In this document: positions 8,688 through 18,992 of the stretch, one piece after another
Position numbering within the stretch: the first letter of the stretch is position 1
Layout of the letters: every line of letters begins with the position of its first letter
Assembly (NCBI RefSeq): GCF_030849025.1
Contig: NZ_CP118224.1
Location: forward strand, 1,596,001-1,660,000
Length of the DNA: 64,000 bases
From: Oceanimonas pelagia
GTDB lineage: Bacteria; Pseudomonadota; Gammaproteobacteria; Enterobacterales; Aeromonadaceae
Direction of reading: 5' to 3'
Position numbers and translations under genes: made by a program
Notes under the pieces: model-generated
What the model saw: the letters and a program-made list of their open reading frames with translations, nothing else
The model's database searches: none
Told to the model about the DNA's origin: nothing

Positions 8688-9626
8688 TTACAGACCGTTA
8701 ACGGCGGCCAGGGCCGCTTCCAGGCTGGCATCGTCGTTCACCGCCAGACCTTCCACCCGCTTGTCGATGCGCTTGGCCAGACCGGTCAGTACCTTGCCCG
8801 GGCCCACTTCCAGCGCCAGGGTCACGCCCTGCGCGGCCATGGTTTCCACGGTTTCGGTCCAGCGCACCGGGCTGTACAGCTGACGCACCAGGGCGTCCTT
8901 GATGGCGGCGGGATCGGTCTCGGATTTGACGTCCACGTTGTTGAGCACGGGCACAACCGGCGCGTTGAAGCTCATGGTGTTGAGGGTCTCGGCCAGCTGA
9001 TCGGCGGCGGGCTTCATCAGGGCGCAGTGGGACGGCACACTCACCGGCAGCGGCAGTGCACGCTTGGCGCCGCTTTCCTTCATCAGGGCGTTGGCACGCT
9101 CTACCGCAGCCTTGTTGCCGGCAATCACCACCTGACCGGGCGAGTTGAAGTTGACCGCTGATACCACTTCACCCTCGGCGGCCTTTTCGCAGTTGGCAAT
9201 AATAGTGTCATTGTCGAGGCCGATAATGGCCGACATGGCGCCGGTACCCTCGGGCACGGCCTCCTGCATCAGCTTACCGCGCAGCTCCACCAGCCTGACG
9301 CCGTCGGCCAGGCTGAGCACCCCGGCGCACACCAGGGCGGAGTATTCGCCCAGGCTGTGACCGGCCATCAGGGCGGGCACTGCCCCACCCTGCTGTTGCC
9401 ACAGGCGGTACAGGGCCACGGAGGACGCCAGCAGTGCCGGCTGGGTACGCCAGGTTTTGTTCAGCTCTTCCGCCGGGCCGTTCAGCACCAGGGCAGCCAG
9501 ATCGTAGCCCAGGGCCTCGGACGCCTCGGCAAAGGTATTTTTTACAATCTCGTGGCTGGCCAGCACATCGGCCAGCATGCCAACGGTCTGAGAGCCCTGA
9601 CCGGGAAAGGTAATGGCAAAAGACAT
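8688..9626 (-). CDS. fabD: Malonyl-CoA:ACP transacylase
   Basis: A 312-residue enzyme that transfers malonyl from CoA to ACP. The nucleophile serine lies in the GHSLGEYSALV motif and the catalytic histidine in VSVPSHCALMKPA; the N-terminal FPGQGSQ motif is intact. It sits 11 bases downstream of fabH and 21 upstream of fabG in the leftward operon. Confidence 0.97.
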   Translation of the reverse strand: MSFAITFPGQGSQTVGMLADVLASHEIVKNTFAEASEALGYDLAALVLNGPAEELNKTWRTQPALLASSVALYRLWQQQGGAVPALMAGHSLGEYSALVCAGVLSLADGVRLVELRGKLMQEAVPEGTGAMSAIIGLDNDTIIANCEKAAEGEVVSAVNFNSPGQVVIAGNKAAVERANALMKESGAKRALPLPVSVPSHCALMKPAADQLAETLNTMSFNAPVVPVLNNVDVKSETDPAAIKDALVRQLYSPVRWTETVETMAAQGVTLALEVGPGKVLTGLAKRIDKRVEGLAVNDDASLEAALAAVNGL

Positions 9627-9637
9627 GATGATTCCTC

Positions 9638-10603
9638 TTAAAAACGGACCAGGGCCGAGCCCCAGGCAAAGCCGCCGCCAAAGGCCTCGAGCAGTACCAG
9701 CTGGCCGCGCTGAATGCGGCCGTCACGCACCCCTTCGTCCAGGGCGATGGGCACACTGGCGGCGGAGGTATTGCCGTGCTTGTCGAGAGTCAGGATCACG
9801 CGCTCAATGGGCATGTTCAGCTTGCGGGCGGTGGCGTTGATAATACGGTAGTTGGCCTGATGCGGCACCAGCCAGTCGAGTTCCGACTTGTCGATGCCGT
9901 TGGCTTCCAGGGTCTGGGTCACGATGTCGCTCAGACGGCTGACGGCCACCTTGAACACTTCATTGCCCTTCATGTGCATGTAGGCATCCATTTCGGTGCC
10001 GGTCACACCGCGCTGGCGGTGCGGCAGCTTGAGCAGCTCGCCATAGGCGCCGTCGGCATGCAGGTGGGTGGACAGAATGCCCGGCTCTTCACTGGCGCCC
10101 AGCACCACGGCGCCGGCACCGTCACCAAACAGAATAATGGTGGAGCGGTCTTCGGGATCGCACATGCGCGACAGGGCGTCGGCGCCGATCACCAGCACAT
10201 GGCGGGCCTGACCGCTCTTGATAAACTGATCCGCCACGCTCAGGGCGTAGCTGAAGCCGGCGCAGGCGGCGGCCAGATCAAAGGCCGGAATACCGGGCAC
10301 CTTGAGCATGGCCTGCACTTCACAGGCGGCGGCCGGAAAAGCGTTGTCGGCACTGGTGGTGGCCAGCACTATCATGTCGAGCTGGCCGGCTTCAATGCCG
10401 GCGGCTTCCAGGGCGCGCAGGGCGGCGCCGTAAGACATGGTGGCCACGGTTTCTTCGGCACCGGCAATGCGGCGCTCGCGAATGCCGGTGCGCTCAACTA
10501 TCCATTCATCACTGGTCTCTACCATACGCTCCAGATCGGCATTGGTGCGCACGTCCTGGGGCAGGTAGCTGCCGGTTCCCAAAATTTTACTGTTCATAGG
10601 CAT
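9638..10603 (-). CDS. fabH: Beta-ketoacyl-ACP synthase III
   Basis: A 321-residue initiating condensing enzyme (acetyl-CoA plus malonyl-ACP). Cys-His-Asn catalytic residues are in [21 protein letters not shown] and [12 protein letters not shown]. The ATG at 10603 shares its A with the plsX stop (TAATG), which suggests coupled translation. A second ATG two codons later would give a start aligned with E. coli FabH ([13 protein letters not shown]), so the exact start is uncertain by two residues. Confidence 0.96.
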   Translation of the reverse strand: MPMNSKILGTGSYLPQDVRTNADLERMVETSDEWIVERTGIRERRIAGAEETVATMSYGAALRALEAAGIEAGQLDMIVLATTSADNAFPAAACEVQAMLKVPGIPAFDLAAACAGFSYALSVADQFIKSGQARHVLVIGADALSRMCDPEDRSTIILFGDGAGAVVLGASEEPGILSTHLHADGAYGELLKLPHRQRGVTGTEMDAYMHMKGNEVFKVAVSRLSDIVTQTLEANGIDKSELDWLVPHQANYRIINATARKLNMPIERVILTLDKHGNTSAASVPIALDEGVRDGRIQRGQLVLLEAFGGGFAWGSALVRF

Positions 10604-11613
10604 TATCTTGCGTGACTGTCCTGAGGGGCAGTATCGAAACGGTGCGCAATCCTGGCAGGCAAAGCATGCTCGGTTTCGGCGATGGCCTGCAGAATCGCAT
10701 TCAAGAAGGCGGGTGAACCTGCGCTCCCGTGGCTTTTTACCACACTGGCGCGCAATCCTATCAGACTGGCGCCATTATACTGGTCTGGGTTCAGATGAGA
10801 AAGTCGCCGCTTTACCCAGAAGGCGAGCAGTTTTCGCCAGAAACCGCGCTTTTTGCCAGCCCCCAGCAACAGCCGGGCCACGCCCTCGCTGGTTTTCAGC
10901 GCCACATTGCCGACAAAACCGTCACAGACAATGACATCGGCCTTGCCGGCAAAGAGATCATCCCCTTCCACATAGCCGGTAAAATGCAGCCCGGAGTGCG
11001 CCTTCAGGCGCCGGGCCGCCTGGCGGACGGCATCGTTACCCTTGTTGGCCTCGGCGCCCACATTCAGCAGTGCCACACGAGGGCGCGGCTGCGACAACAC
11101 ATGCCGCGCCACCGAATCGCCCATCAGGGCAAACTGCACCAGCTGTCCGGCATCGCAGCAGACATTGGCGCCCACGTCCAGCAACAGCGCATAACCGCCG
11201 TCGGCCTGGGGCAAACGGGTGATCAACGCCGGCCGATCCACCCCCGGCAGGGTGTGTACCACCCGCACCGCCAGCGCCATCAGGGCGCCGGTATTGCCGC
11301 CGCTGACACAGGCCTGGGCGTCGCCCCGGGCCAGGGCATCCAGGGCCTGGCGCATGGACGAGTCGGCCAGGTGACGCAGGGCATAACCGGCCTTGTGCTC
11401 ATTGGTGACCTGCTGGGTACAGTAATGCACCCGAAGCCGCGGATGGGCGGTCAGGTGACAGCGTTCAAGCCAGGGGGAAAGCGCCGCGCGAGACCCGAAT
11501 ATCAGCAAATGAAGATCGGGCAGAAGCGACAGTGCCTGCGCGGCGGCAGGCACTGTAACCGGAGGGCCAAAATCGCCCCCCATCATATCAAGCGCAACGG
11601 TCAGCTGCGGCAA
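10603..11613 (-). CDS. plsX: Phosphate acyltransferase PlsX
   Basis: A 336-residue enzyme that makes acyl-phosphate from acyl-ACP for phospholipid synthesis through PlsY. The N-terminus [13 protein letters not shown] and the [14 protein letters not shown] and [16 protein letters not shown] motifs are typical. It lies between rpmF (10 bases upstream) and fabH (1-base overlap), the conserved rpmF-plsX-fabH order. Confidence 0.96.
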   Translation of the reverse strand: MPQLTVALDMMGGDFGPPVTVPAAAQALSLLPDLHLLIFGSRAALSPWLERCHLTAHPRLRVHYCTQQVTNEHKAGYALRHLADSSMRQALDALARGDAQACVSGGNTGALMALAVRVVHTLPGVDRPALITRLPQADGGYALLLDVGANVCCDAGQLVQFALMGDSVARHVLSQPRPRVALLNVGAEANKGNDAVRQAARRLKAHSGLHFTGYVEGDDLFAGKADVIVCDGFVGNVALKTSEGVARLLLGAGKKRGFWRKLLAFWVKRRLSHLNPDQYNGASLIGLRASVVKSHGSAGSPAFLNAILQAIAETEHALPARIAHRFDTAPQDSHAR

Positions 11614-11623
11614 AAGGCAACCC

Positions 11624-11794
11624 TTACTTGGCGATTACCTTCTGGCCACGGTAGAAACCATCGGCAGTCACGTGGTGACGACGATGAGTTTCGCCAGTGG
11701 TCTGGTCTACAGACAGGTTGGCAGTGCTCAGGGCATCGTGTGAACGACGCATACCACGCTTGGAACGGGTTTTACGGTTCTGTTGTACGGCCAT
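11624..11794 (-). CDS. rpmF: 50S ribosomal protein L32
   Basis: A 56-residue basic protein: [19 protein letters not shown] at the start and GQKVIAK at the end, as in E. coli L32 (57 residues). It binds 23S rRNA in the large subunit. It sits between yceD and plsX in the conserved order, which links ribosome and membrane-lipid synthesis. Confidence 0.98.
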   Translation of the reverse strand: MAVQQNRKTRSKRGMRRSHDALSTANLSVDQTTGETHRRHHVTADGFYRGQKVIAK

Positions 11795-11815
11795 TTGACC
11801 TAACTCCTAAATCAG

Positions 11816-12337
11816 TTACTTTCGTTTCAGCTCTTCCAGAATCGCGAAAGGATTCGGACGCTCTTCGGCTTCGGGAATATCGCCGTAGCTCAGATCATAC
11901 CGGCCTTCGGCGCAGTGCTCATTGTCATGAGCCGGCACCAGGGGCAGTGCGAGAATGAGTTCATCCTCAATGATCTGGACCAGATTGATTTCCCCGAATT
12001 CATCAGCCTCAAACGTCTCGTACGCTTCCGGCAGCTCCGGCGCCTCGGCGTCTTCACGCAAAGGCGTGTACGTAAACTCGGACTCTATGGCGGTGTCGAA
12101 CGATTCGTTACAGCGCTGGCACTGAAGAGCCACCTGTGCGCGGGCATGGCCCGTCATCACACGCAGCCCCTGGGCATCGGTGCCAAAGCTCAGTGAAACG
12201 TCGATATCACCATGGATACCTAGGGTTGACTCCGCCAGTCTGGGCATCAGCGCTGCGGCAAAAACACCCTGGTAATCCAGGCGTTTATTGGCACAACGAA
12301 CGGGGTCAACCTTGATGGGCAACTTTACCTTTTCCAT
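11816..12337 (-). CDS. yceD: DUF177 protein YceD, probable 23S rRNA accumulation factor
   Basis: A 173-residue YceD (DUF177) protein. The conserved pair of cysteines (LQCQRCNESF, about residues 75-78) and the C-terminal AEERPNPFAILEELKRK tail typical of the family are present. In other organisms it supports 23S rRNA accumulation. It is the first gene of the leftward rpmF-plsX-fab operon, with 21 bases to rpmF. The 135-base gap to yceF presumably contains divergent promoters. Confidence 0.93.
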   Translation of the reverse strand: MEKVKLPIKVDPVRCANKRLDYQGVFAAALMPRLAESTLGIHGDIDVSLSFGTDAQGLRVMTGHARAQVALQCQRCNESFDTAIESEFTYTPLREDAEAPELPEAYETFEADEFGEINLVQIIEDELILALPLVPAHDNEHCAEGRYDLSYGDIPEAEERPNPFAILEELKRK

Positions 12338-12472
12338 AAGGCGCGCATATTATAGCGCCACTTCACCGGAGTCAAAGGGAAAATGGCGCAATGGCTAACC
12401 AGTCCCGGTTTGTAAGGCGAACGGGCCTGGCGTTAAAATCGGCCCCGACATTTCGTTAGCCAGAGTGATTTC

Positions 12473-13051
12473 ATGCCTTCCCTTATCCTTGCTTCTTCCT
12501 CTCCCTACCGCCGCGCCCTGCTGGCACGCCTGGGCCTCGACTTTGCCTGCCACAGCCCCGACATAGACGAAGCGCCCCTGCCCGGCGAAACCGGCGACGC
12601 CCTCGCCCTGCGCCTGGCGCGGCAAAAGGCGGCGGCAGTGGCGACCCAATACCAGGCGGGGCTGGTGATTGGCTCGGATCAGGTGTGCGTCAACGGCGAC
12701 CACCTGCTGGGCAAGCCCGGCACCCTTGAACGGGCCCGGGCACAGCTGCTGGCCGCCGCCGGCAAACGGGTGTCCTTTTATACCGGCCTGTGCGTGCATG
12801 ACATTGCCTCGGGCCAGAGCCGTGCACTGGTTGAACCCTTTCATGTGCATTTTCGCCCGCTCACACCGGCGCAGATCGACCGTTATCTTGCAAAAGAGCC
12901 GGCACTGGACTGCGCCGGCGCCTTCAGGTGCGAAGGCCTTGGCATCAGCCTGTTCGAGCGCATGGACGGCCGCGACCCCAACAGCCTGGTGGGGCTGCCG
13001 CTGATCGCCCTGGTGGAGCTGCTGGCGGAATTCAGGGTGGATGTTCCCTGA
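12473..13051 (+). CDS. yceF: Maf-family nucleotide pyrophosphatase YceF
   Basis: A 192-residue Maf/Ham1-like nucleoside triphosphate pyrophosphatase. The N-terminal ASSSPYRRALLARLG motif, the catalytic Asp in VIGSDQVCV and the KPGTLERARAQL segment are present. YceF-type Maf proteins hydrolyse methylated nucleotides such as m7GTP. It is divergent from the yceD operon, as in E. coli. Confidence 0.94.
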   Translation: MPSLILASSSPYRRALLARLGLDFACHSPDIDEAPLPGETGDALALRLARQKAAAVATQYQAGLVIGSDQVCVNGDHLLGKPGTLERARAQLLAAAGKRVSFYTGLCVHDIASGQSRALVEPFHVHFRPLTPAQIDRYLAKEPALDCAGAFRCEGLGISLFERMDGRDPNSLVGLPLIALVELLAEFRVDVP

Positions 13052-13055
13052 TTCG

Positions 13056-13109
13056 TGAGGGGTAAAGAGTGAGGAGTGAGGTGAAAGGACCTCCTCACCC
13101 TTCACGGTT
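13056..13109. terminator. Nested hairpin between convergent yceF and HAD gene
   Basis: An inner stem GTGAGGAG/CTCCTCAC near 13071-13099 is enclosed by an outer CGTGA/TCACG pair. It lies between two convergent genes, so it probably ends transcripts from both sides; a TTTT run follows on the plus strand. Confidence 0.55.
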
Positions 13110-13751
13110 TTAAACCCACTGGGGCAGATGGCGAATATCGTCGATCATGGCGATGGGGCTATGGGCGCCGAGCTGGTCGCGGTTATGCACACCGTAGGTG
13201 ACGCCGATGCGATCCATGCCAATGGCTTCGGCCATGGCCAGATCGTAACTGGAGTCGCCTACCATTACCGCCTGCTCCGGGGCCAGACTGAGTTCGTCCA
13301 GAATTTGGGCCAGCATCAGCGGATCCGGCTTGGAGCGGGCCTGATCGGCGCCCCGCAGAGCATGAAACAAATGCCCGAGGCCGGTATCGGCCAGCACCCG
13401 GTCCAGGCCCACCCGTTGCTTGCCGGTGGCCACCGCCAGCCGGTACCCCTGCTGATGCAGCCCGGCCAGGGTGTCGGCGGCGCCGGCAAACAGCGGCGAG
13501 GGCGTGGTGTTCAGCTCCAGATAATGCCGGCGGTAGGCCAGCAACAAGGCGTCACTTTCCGCCGCAGACAGTTCGCCAAACAGAATCGGAAAGGCCTTGT
13601 ACAGGCTGAGGCCGATAATATGACGCACCGCCTCGGGGCTTGGCACCGGCAGCCGGCAGTCGGTGGCCGCCGCCTGCATGCAGGACACAATGCGCGCCAC
13701 CGAGTCCATTAAAGTGCCGTCCCAGTCAAAGATCACCAGTTCGTACTTCAT
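13110..13751 (-). CDS. HAD-family phosphatase (phosphoglycolate phosphatase-like)
   Basis: A 213-residue HAD subfamily IA hydrolase. Motif I is [10 protein letters not shown] (nucleophile Asp near residue 9), motif II is [10 protein letters not shown], and motifs III/IV are KPDPLMLAQ and [12 protein letters not shown]. The cap region resembles Gph-type enzymes, but the substrate cannot be told from sequence. Its start overlaps the end of rluC by four bases, so it is coupled to the pseudouridine synthase gene. A HAD phosphatase next to rluC recurs in related genera. Confidence 0.85.
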   Translation of the reverse strand: MKYELVIFDWDGTLMDSVARIVSCMQAAATDCRLPVPSPEAVRHIIGLSLYKAFPILFGELSAAESDALLLAYRRHYLELNTTPSPLFAGAADTLAGLHQQGYRLAVATGKQRVGLDRVLADTGLGHLFHALRGADQARSKPDPLMLAQILDELSLAPEQAVMVGDSSYDLAMAEAIGMDRIGVTYGVHNRDQLGAHSPIAMIDDIRHLPQWV

Positions 13752-14698
13752 GCGCCGGCCATTCTCGTGAGCAGTTTTTTGAGGGCCGGCTCCAGAGGCG
13801 CTTCCAGGGTCATGGTTTCTTCCCGGCCCGGGTGGAAGAAGCGAATGCGACAGGCATGCAGAAACAGGCGCCCCAGCCCCTGCTCACGCATTTTCTCGTC
13901 AAACTGACGATCGCCGTATTTGTCGTCGCCGGCAATGGGATGGCCCGCGTGCAGGGTATGCACCCGGATCTGGTGAGTACGGCCGGTGACCGGGCTGCAC
14001 TCCACCAGGGTGGCGCCGTCAAACTTCTGCACGATGCGAAAACGGGTTTCCGAGGGCTTGCCGTCCCGGTCCACTCTGACGATGCGCTCGCCCGAAGCCA
14101 GCTCATTTTTCTTCAGCGGCGCCTTCACCACCTTCTGGTGCGGCTGCCACTGGCCGCGCACCAGCGCCAGGTAGTGCTTGTCCATGGTTTTTTCCCGCAG
14201 CTGCTCGTGCAGGCTGCGCAGCATGCTGCGTTTTTTCGCCACCAGCAGAATGCCGGAGGTGTCCCGGTCCAGCCGGTGCACCAGTTCCAGAAACCTGGCC
14301 TGGGGTCGCAGGGCGCGCAGCCCTTCAATCACGCCAAAGCTGAGGCCACTGCCGCCGTGTACCGCCATGCCCGAGGGCTTGTTGAGCACCAGCAGGGCGT
14401 CATCTTCATAGAGGATGGCGCTTTCCAGCCCCTGCACACTGTCGAGCCTGGCCGACGGCAATACCTCTTCCCGCTCGGCCACCCGCACCGGCGGCACGCG
14501 AATGACGTCGCCGGCCAGCAGCTTGTATTCCGGTTTGATGCGCTTTTTGTTAACCCTAACCTCACCCTTGCGCAAAATACGATAAATCAGGCTTTTGGGA
14601 ACGCCTTTGAGCTGAGTCCGTAAAAAGTTGTCGATGCGCTGCCCTTCATGCTCAGCCTCTATGGTGAGCAGCCGCACGCTTTGATTGTCTTGTTTCAT
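13748..14698 (-). CDS. rluC: 23S rRNA pseudouridine synthase RluC
   Basis: A 316-residue RluA-family enzyme. An S4 RNA-binding domain lies at about 17-77 ([20 protein letters not shown]) and the catalytic domain has the aspartate motif HRLDRDTSG. RluC modifies U955, U2504 and U2580 of 23S rRNA in E. coli. The start is the ATG at 14698; upstream in-frame codons run into the rne promoter region and have no family similarity. Divergent from rne, the arrangement seen in E. coli. Confidence 0.95.
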   Translation of the reverse strand: MKQDNQSVRLLTIEAEHEGQRIDNFLRTQLKGVPKSLIYRILRKGEVRVNKKRIKPEYKLLAGDVIRVPPVRVAEREEVLPSARLDSVQGLESAILYEDDALLVLNKPSGMAVHGGSGLSFGVIEGLRALRPQARFLELVHRLDRDTSGILLVAKKRSMLRSLHEQLREKTMDKHYLALVRGQWQPHQKVVKAPLKKNELASGERIVRVDRDGKPSETRFRIVQKFDGATLVECSPVTGRTHQIRVHTLHAGHPIAGDDKYGDRQFDEKMREQGLGRLFLHACRIRFFHPGREETMTLEAPLEPALKKLLTRMAGA

Positions 14699-14748
14699 GC
14701 CGCCGATTCTACCACCGAAGCCGGTGTTTTTGCTGCAAAAATGGTGCC

Positions 14749-15033
14749 TTGCTAAGGCTGTGGGTAAAGTGTGATAATGCGTGAGTTTTTCGTGTCTTCC
14801 CGGTTGGGGAGACACACACCCAAACCCCGGAAACACCGTTTGGTTCGCGACCTTTGGGCTACCCTCCCTTTGACGTGATACACACCTGAAAAATGCGCCT
14901 CATGCGTAGCCAGCCGGGAGGCTGTAATGACTACGCTGACAGACTCGAGGCCGGTGTCGGTCGGAGCCGAATGGTCGCTCCGGGTAACACGAACACTGTA
15001 GAAAACAGTAAAAACATATAAAAAGAGTACTCA
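14749..15033 (+). promoter_or_regulatory. rne promoter and structured 5' leader
   Basis: A possible sigma-70 promoter has TTGCTA (14749-14754), an 18-base spacer and GATAAT (14773-14778). The leader of about 250 bases opens with a 10-bp hairpin (14792-14801 with 14806-14815) and holds further small stems such as CAGCC/GGCTG near 14910-14925. E. coli RNase E controls its own mRNA through a long structured 5' UTR, so autoregulation here is a reasonable inference. This covers most of the 335-base rluC-rne gap. Confidence 0.55.
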
Positions 15034-17988
15034 ATGAAAAGAATGCTGATTAACGCAACCCAGGAAGAGGAGTTGCGCGTTGCCCTGGTGGACGGGCAAA
15101 GACTGTACGATCTCGATATTGAAAGCCCCGGCCACGAGCAGAAAAAAGCCAACATTTACAAAGGCAAAATCACCCGGGTTGAACCCAGCCTGGAAGCCGC
15201 CTTTGTCGACTACGGCGCCGAGCGCCACGGCTTTTTGCCCCTCAAGGAAATTGCCCGCAACTACTTCCCCGCCGGTTACAGCTATCAGGGTCGCCCCAAC
15301 ATCAAGGAAGTGGTCAAGGAAGGTCAGGAAGTCATCGTTCAGATCGACAAGGAAGAGCGTGGCAACAAGGGCGCCGCCCTCACCACCTTTATCAGCCTGG
15401 CCGGCTCCTACCTGGTGCTGATGCCCAACAACCCCCGCGCCGGCGGCATTTCCCGCCGCATTGAAGGTGACGAGCGCACCGAGCTGAAGGAAGCCCTGTC
15501 CCGCCTCAAGCTGCCCGATGGCATGGGCCTGATTGTGCGCACCGCCGGTGTGGGCAAATCCGGCGAAGAGCTGGAGTGGGATCTGAACGTACTCAAAACC
15601 CACTGGACCGCCATTCAGGAAGCCGCCGACAGCCGCGCCGCTCCTTTCCTGATCCATCAGGAAAGCAACGTCATTGTGCGCGCCATTCGCGATTACCTGC
15701 GCCGTGATATCGGCGAGATTCTGATCGACAACCCCACGGTGTTTGAACGGGCCAAGCAGCACATTCAGCTGGTACGCCCCGACTTTATCAACCGGGTGAA
15801 GCTGTATGAGGGCGACGTGCCCATGTTCAGCCACTACCAGATTGAGAGCCAGATCGAGTCGGCCTTCCAGCGGGAAGTGCGGCTGCCGTCCGGCGGCAGC
15901 ATTGTCATCGATCCCACCGAGGCACTGACCTCCATCGACATCAACTCCGCCCGCGCCACCAAGGGCGGCGACATTGAAGAAACCGCGCTGCAGACCAACC
16001 TGGAAGCGGCGGAAGAAATTGCCCGTCAGCTGCGCCTGCGCGATCTGGGCGGCCTGGTGGTGATCGACTTTATCGACATGACGCCGGTACGCCACCAGCG
16101 CGAAGTGGAAAACCGCCTGCGCGACGCCGTGCGTCAGGACCGTGCCCGCATTCAGCTGGGCCGGATCTCCCGCTTTGGCCTGCTGGAAATGTCCCGCCAG
16201 CGCCTGCGCCCGTCGCTGGGCGAGTCCAGCACCCATGTGTGCCCCCGCTGTCTGGGCCAGGGCACCATTCGCGACAACGAATCCCTCGCCCTGGCCATTC
16301 TGCGCCTGATCGAGGAAGAAGCGCTGAAAGACAATACCGGCCAGATCCACGCCCAGGTGCCGGTGGACGTGGCCGCCTATCTGCTCAACGAAAAGCGCAA
16401 GTCCATTGCCAACCTGGAAAACCGCTACAAGGTCGATATCTACATTATTCCCAACGAGCAGCTGGAAACCCCCCACTTTGACGTGACCCGGGTGCGCACC
16501 AGTGATGTGGAAGAAGTGACCAGCTATGAGCTGAAGACCGAAGTGGAGCAGGAAGCCTACCAGCCGCGCCAGCAGCAGGCGGTGAAAAAGAGCGAGCAGC
16601 CGGCCCTGCAGGGCTTTTCCGCCCCGGCGCCGGCGCCGGTTGCGGCCAGCCGCCCCGAGCCCCAGCAGCAGCCTCAGCCCCGTCAGCCCGGTTTGCTGAG
16701 CCGGCTGTTCTGCGCCATCGCCGGCTGGTTCAAGAGCCCGGAGCAAACCCAGACCACAACCCCCGAGCCGACTCCGGTCAGGCAGGAGCGCAGCCCGCGC
16801 GGCAACCGCGGTCACGAAGGGCGGGATCGCCGTGAACGTGGCGAACGCCGCGGCAACAACCGAAACCGCAAACCCCGTGATGAAGAGCGCAGCCAGAAGC
16901 CGGCGCCGGCCGCCGCTGTTCAGGAAAGCAACGAGCAGCAAAAGCCGGAGCGTCCGCGTCGTGAGCGCCGCAAGCCCCGCCGCGAGCAGCAGCCCGAGCG
17001 CGCCGCCCGCCCGCCGCAGGAGCCAGCCCAGCCGGTGCATGAAGCAGAAGCGCCCCGCGCCACCGAGGTAACCGCTCAGCCTGATGCTCAGAAAGAGCAG
17101 GTCATTGCCGAGCGTCGCCAGCGCCGCCAGTTGCGCAAAAAGGTGCGTCTGGACAGCGAAGGCCGTGTTCAGGAGCCGCAGGCCGAGGCAGCGCAAACCA
17201 CGGTGGACGAGCCGAAGACCGACGCCGCCCAGGAGCAGGCACACCCGCACAAACGTGCTCCCAAGCGCAAGCGCATCAATGAAGACAGCCGTCGCCGTCG
17301 CCGTGAGGAAAGCATTGCCGCACTCATCGCCGAACAGGGTGCCGACAAATGGGTAGCCAGCGAAACCGAGGCCGAACAGCAAGCCGCTCGGCCCGCTTCC
17401 GAGCCGCAGGCCACCGCCGGGGTGAAACCGGCAGAAGTGAAGCAGCCCGAGGCTCCGGCAGTGCCAGCCCAGCCCGAGCCGAAGACCGAAGCCCCGGTGG
17501 CCGAAGCCAAGCCCGAGCCGAAAGCAGAAGCCCCGGTGGCCGAAGCTCAGCCGGGACCCAAGGCAGAAGCACCGGCAGCGGAAGCTCAGCCCGAGCCGAA
17601 AGCCGAAGCTCCCGTTGCCGAAGCCCGGCCCGAGCCGAAAGCCGAAGCCCCGGTGGTTGAAGCCCAATCCGAGCCGAAGGTAGAAGCTCCCGTTGCCGAA
17701 GCCCGGCCCGAGCCGAAAGCCGAAGCCCCGGAGGTTGAAGCCCGGCCCGAGCCCGAGCCGAAAACAGAAGCGCCCGTGGCTGCAGCCCAGCCCGTAGCGA
17801 CTGCCGGTCGTTACCTGGCGGCCCGCAAGGCCTCTGCGCCCATGACCAAGCCGCCGGTAGTGGAAGCCGTGCCTTACGTGAAGCCGGACTACCCGCCCCT
17901 GGTACGCCAGCCCGTCGCCACCAGCGGCCGCCAGGGTGGCTCCATCAACGCCCGCAACCAGGCCTCGGCCCCCATGGCCAAACCCTGA
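15034..17988 (+). CDS. rne: Ribonuclease E
   Basis: A 984-residue endoribonuclease, the scaffold of the RNA degradosome. The N-terminal catalytic half holds the S1 domain (about 36-120) and the DNase I-like domain with the catalytic aspartates Asp302 and Asp345. The zinc-link cysteines Cys403 and Cys406 are in CPRCLGQG. The C-terminal half is disordered: arginine-rich stretches (about 585-700) are likely RNA-binding, a hydrophobic [13 protein letters not shown] helix (about 554-566) matches the membrane-targeting segment, and a Pro/Glu/Ala/Lys-rich tandem repeat (about 808-920) precedes a conserved end. The gene stands alone, with its own leader and terminator. Confidence 0.98.
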   Translation: MKRMLINATQEEELRVALVDGQRLYDLDIESPGHEQKKANIYKGKITRVEPSLEAAFVDYGAERHGFLPLKEIARNYFPAGYSYQGRPNIKEVVKEGQEVIVQIDKEERGNKGAALTTFISLAGSYLVLMPNNPRAGGISRRIEGDERTELKEALSRLKLPDGMGLIVRTAGVGKSGEELEWDLNVLKTHWTAIQEAADSRAAPFLIHQESNVIVRAIRDYLRRDIGEILIDNPTVFERAKQHIQLVRPDFINRVKLYEGDVPMFSHYQIESQIESAFQREVRLPSGGSIVIDPTEALTSIDINSARATKGGDIEETALQTNLEAAEEIARQLRLRDLGGLVVIDFIDMTPVRHQREVENRLRDAVRQDRARIQLGRISRFGLLEMSRQRLRPSLGESSTHVCPRCLGQGTIRDNESLALAILRLIEEEALKDNTGQIHAQVPVDVAAYLLNEKRKSIANLENRYKVDIYIIPNEQLETPHFDVTRVRTSDVEEVTSYELKTEVEQEAYQPRQQQAVKKSEQPALQGFSAPAPAPVAASRPEPQQQPQPRQPGLLSRLFCAIAGWFKSPEQTQTTTPEPTPVRQERSPRGNRGHEGRDRRERGERRGNNRNRKPRDEERSQKPAPAAAVQESNEQQKPERPRRERRKPRREQQPERAARPPQEPAQPVHEAEAPRATEVTAQPDAQKEQVIAERRQRRQLRKKVRLDSEGRVQEPQAEAAQTTVDEPKTDAAQEQAHPHKRAPKRKRINEDSRRRRREESIAALIAEQGADKWVASETEAEQQAARPASEPQATAGVKPAEVKQPEAPAVPAQPEPKTEAPVAEAKPEPKAEAPVAEAQPGPKAEAPAAEAQPEPKAEAPVAEARPEPKAEAPVVEAQSEPKVEAPVAEARPEPKAEAPEVEARPEPEPKTEAPVAAAQPVATAGRYLAARKASAPMTKPPVVEAVPYVKPDYPPLVRQPVATSGRQGGSINARNQASAPMAKP
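17455..17790 (+). repeat. Tandem [12 protein letters not shown]-type repeats in the rne tail
   Basis: About eight imperfect copies of a 13-residue unit (39 bases; typical unit [13 protein letters not shown]) encode a low-complexity acidic-basic linker near the C-terminus of RNase E. The repeated codons make this stretch prone to copy-number change. Confidence 0.85.
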
Positions 17989-18005
17989 TCGCTGCGCGCT
18001 AACGT

Positions 18006-18032
18006 AAAAAGGCTCCTTCGGGGGCCTTTTTT
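18006..18032 (+). terminator. Intrinsic terminator of rne
   Basis: AAAAAGGCtCC, a TTCG loop, then GGgGGCCTTTTTT: a short GC stem with an ultrastable tetraloop and six T, 18 bases after the rne stop. Confidence 0.9.
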
Positions 18033-18082
18033 ATCGCCATACGCCGCGTTATACCAATTACATGAATCAATTTCGGCTCTGC

Positions 18083-18163
18083 TGTAGCTGCCACTTTAGT
18101 AGGCAGGGTCTGTGCAACAGGCCTTGATGGTACAGTGGCCTGCCAGCTAAAGCGGCAGCTACA
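18083..18163. repeat. Long inverted repeat with 25-base arms
   Basis: The arm at 18083-18107 (beginning TGTAGCTGCC) is complementary to 18139-18163 at 22 of 25 positions, around a 31-base spacer. It sits between the convergent rne and phosphatase genes. Its form suggests a REP/MITE-like intergenic element with no coding capacity. Confidence 0.75.
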
Positions 18164-18194
18164 ATACACCCACATTCAGGCCATCAAGCTCAGG

Positions 18195-18680
18195 CTAGCC
18201 CTTAAGCTGCTTCAATACCCCTTCGCAGGCCGCTTCCACCAGATCCAGCACCTGCTCAAAACCCCGCTCGCCACCATAATAGGGATCCGGCACTTCCTGC
18301 TCGGGACCACTGGCAAAGCTCAGCAACAGCTTCACCTTGTGCCTGTGCGCCGGCGGGCACAAGCGCAGCAGATCTTCCAGGTTGCAGCGATCCGCCGCCA
18401 GCACCAGATCAAAGTGCTCAAAATCCTGTCGCGTTACCTGGCGTGCCTGCATGCCGGAAAAATCATATCCCCTCGCCTCACCCGCCGCCCGGGCACGGGC
18501 ATCCGGCCCCGAGCCGGCGTGATAGCCAATGGTGCCCGCCGAATCAACCTCCAGCTCAACACCGGCCCGCGCCGCCATGTGACGCAATACCGCCTCGGCG
18601 GTGGGCGAGCGGCAAATATTGCCCATGCAGACCATGAGCACACTGATACTGTCTTTATTTTTCAGAGGGTTATCCGTCAT
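18195..18680 (-). CDS. Low-molecular-weight protein tyrosine phosphatase
   Basis: A 161-residue LMW-PTP. The P-loop C-x5-R is at Cys18-Arg24 (VCMGNICRS), and the general acid Asp lies in EVPDPYYGG. It dephosphorylates phosphotyrosine proteins or small phosphoesters. The DPYYGG form is of the stand-alone bacterial type, unlike the arsenate reductase domain at 31191-31985. It is a single gene convergent with rne. Confidence 0.92.
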   Translation of the reverse strand: MTDNPLKNKDSISVLMVCMGNICRSPTAEAVLRHMAARAGVELEVDSAGTIGYHAGSGPDARARAAGEARGYDFSGMQARQVTRQDFEHFDLVLAADRCNLEDLLRLCPPAHRHKVKLLLSFASGPEQEVPDPYYGGERGFEQVLDLVEAACEGVLKQLKG

Positions 18681-18992
18681 TATCCTGCCTGCTAGCGGTT
18701 GGTATGAATGAAAATAATATTCTTTATTTCAACGGCTTGCAGATTATTTTGAGGGTGATTTTTAAATTATCAACCGGCCGGCAGTGCTTTTGACCGGCGC
18801 ATAAAAAAACAGGCCCCTACCGTAGCGGGATCCTGCCTTGTTTATGTTCGGAATTCCGGGCTCAGGCACGTATTTGGGAGGCTATCTCAGACAATACCGA
18901 CCTTGAACTGTCATGGAGGTAATATGATGAGGGGATATAAAGAAACGGTCTGTGGCAATACCGGGCACGTCAGTGCCCGGTTGGTTTGAGTG
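18681..18992. other. Intergenic region between NSS transporter and phosphatase gene
   Basis: This 312-base stretch holds an AT-rich part (18700-18780) that may carry the phosphatase promoter, an imperfect hairpin followed leftward by a T run (18803-18836), and the hairpin CCGGGCAC/GTGCCCGG (18961-18980). The two hairpins may end the leftward transporter transcript. A 21-codon frame at 18924-18989 on the plus strand has GGAGG upstream but overlaps the second hairpin; there is no further support for it as a gene. Confidence 0.5.

Noticed and set aside
15031-17667. An 878-codon open frame antisense to rne
   Set aside because: It is a shadow of rne codon bias in high-GC DNA. The composition is Gly/Leu/His-rich with no domain, while the plus strand encodes complete RNase E.
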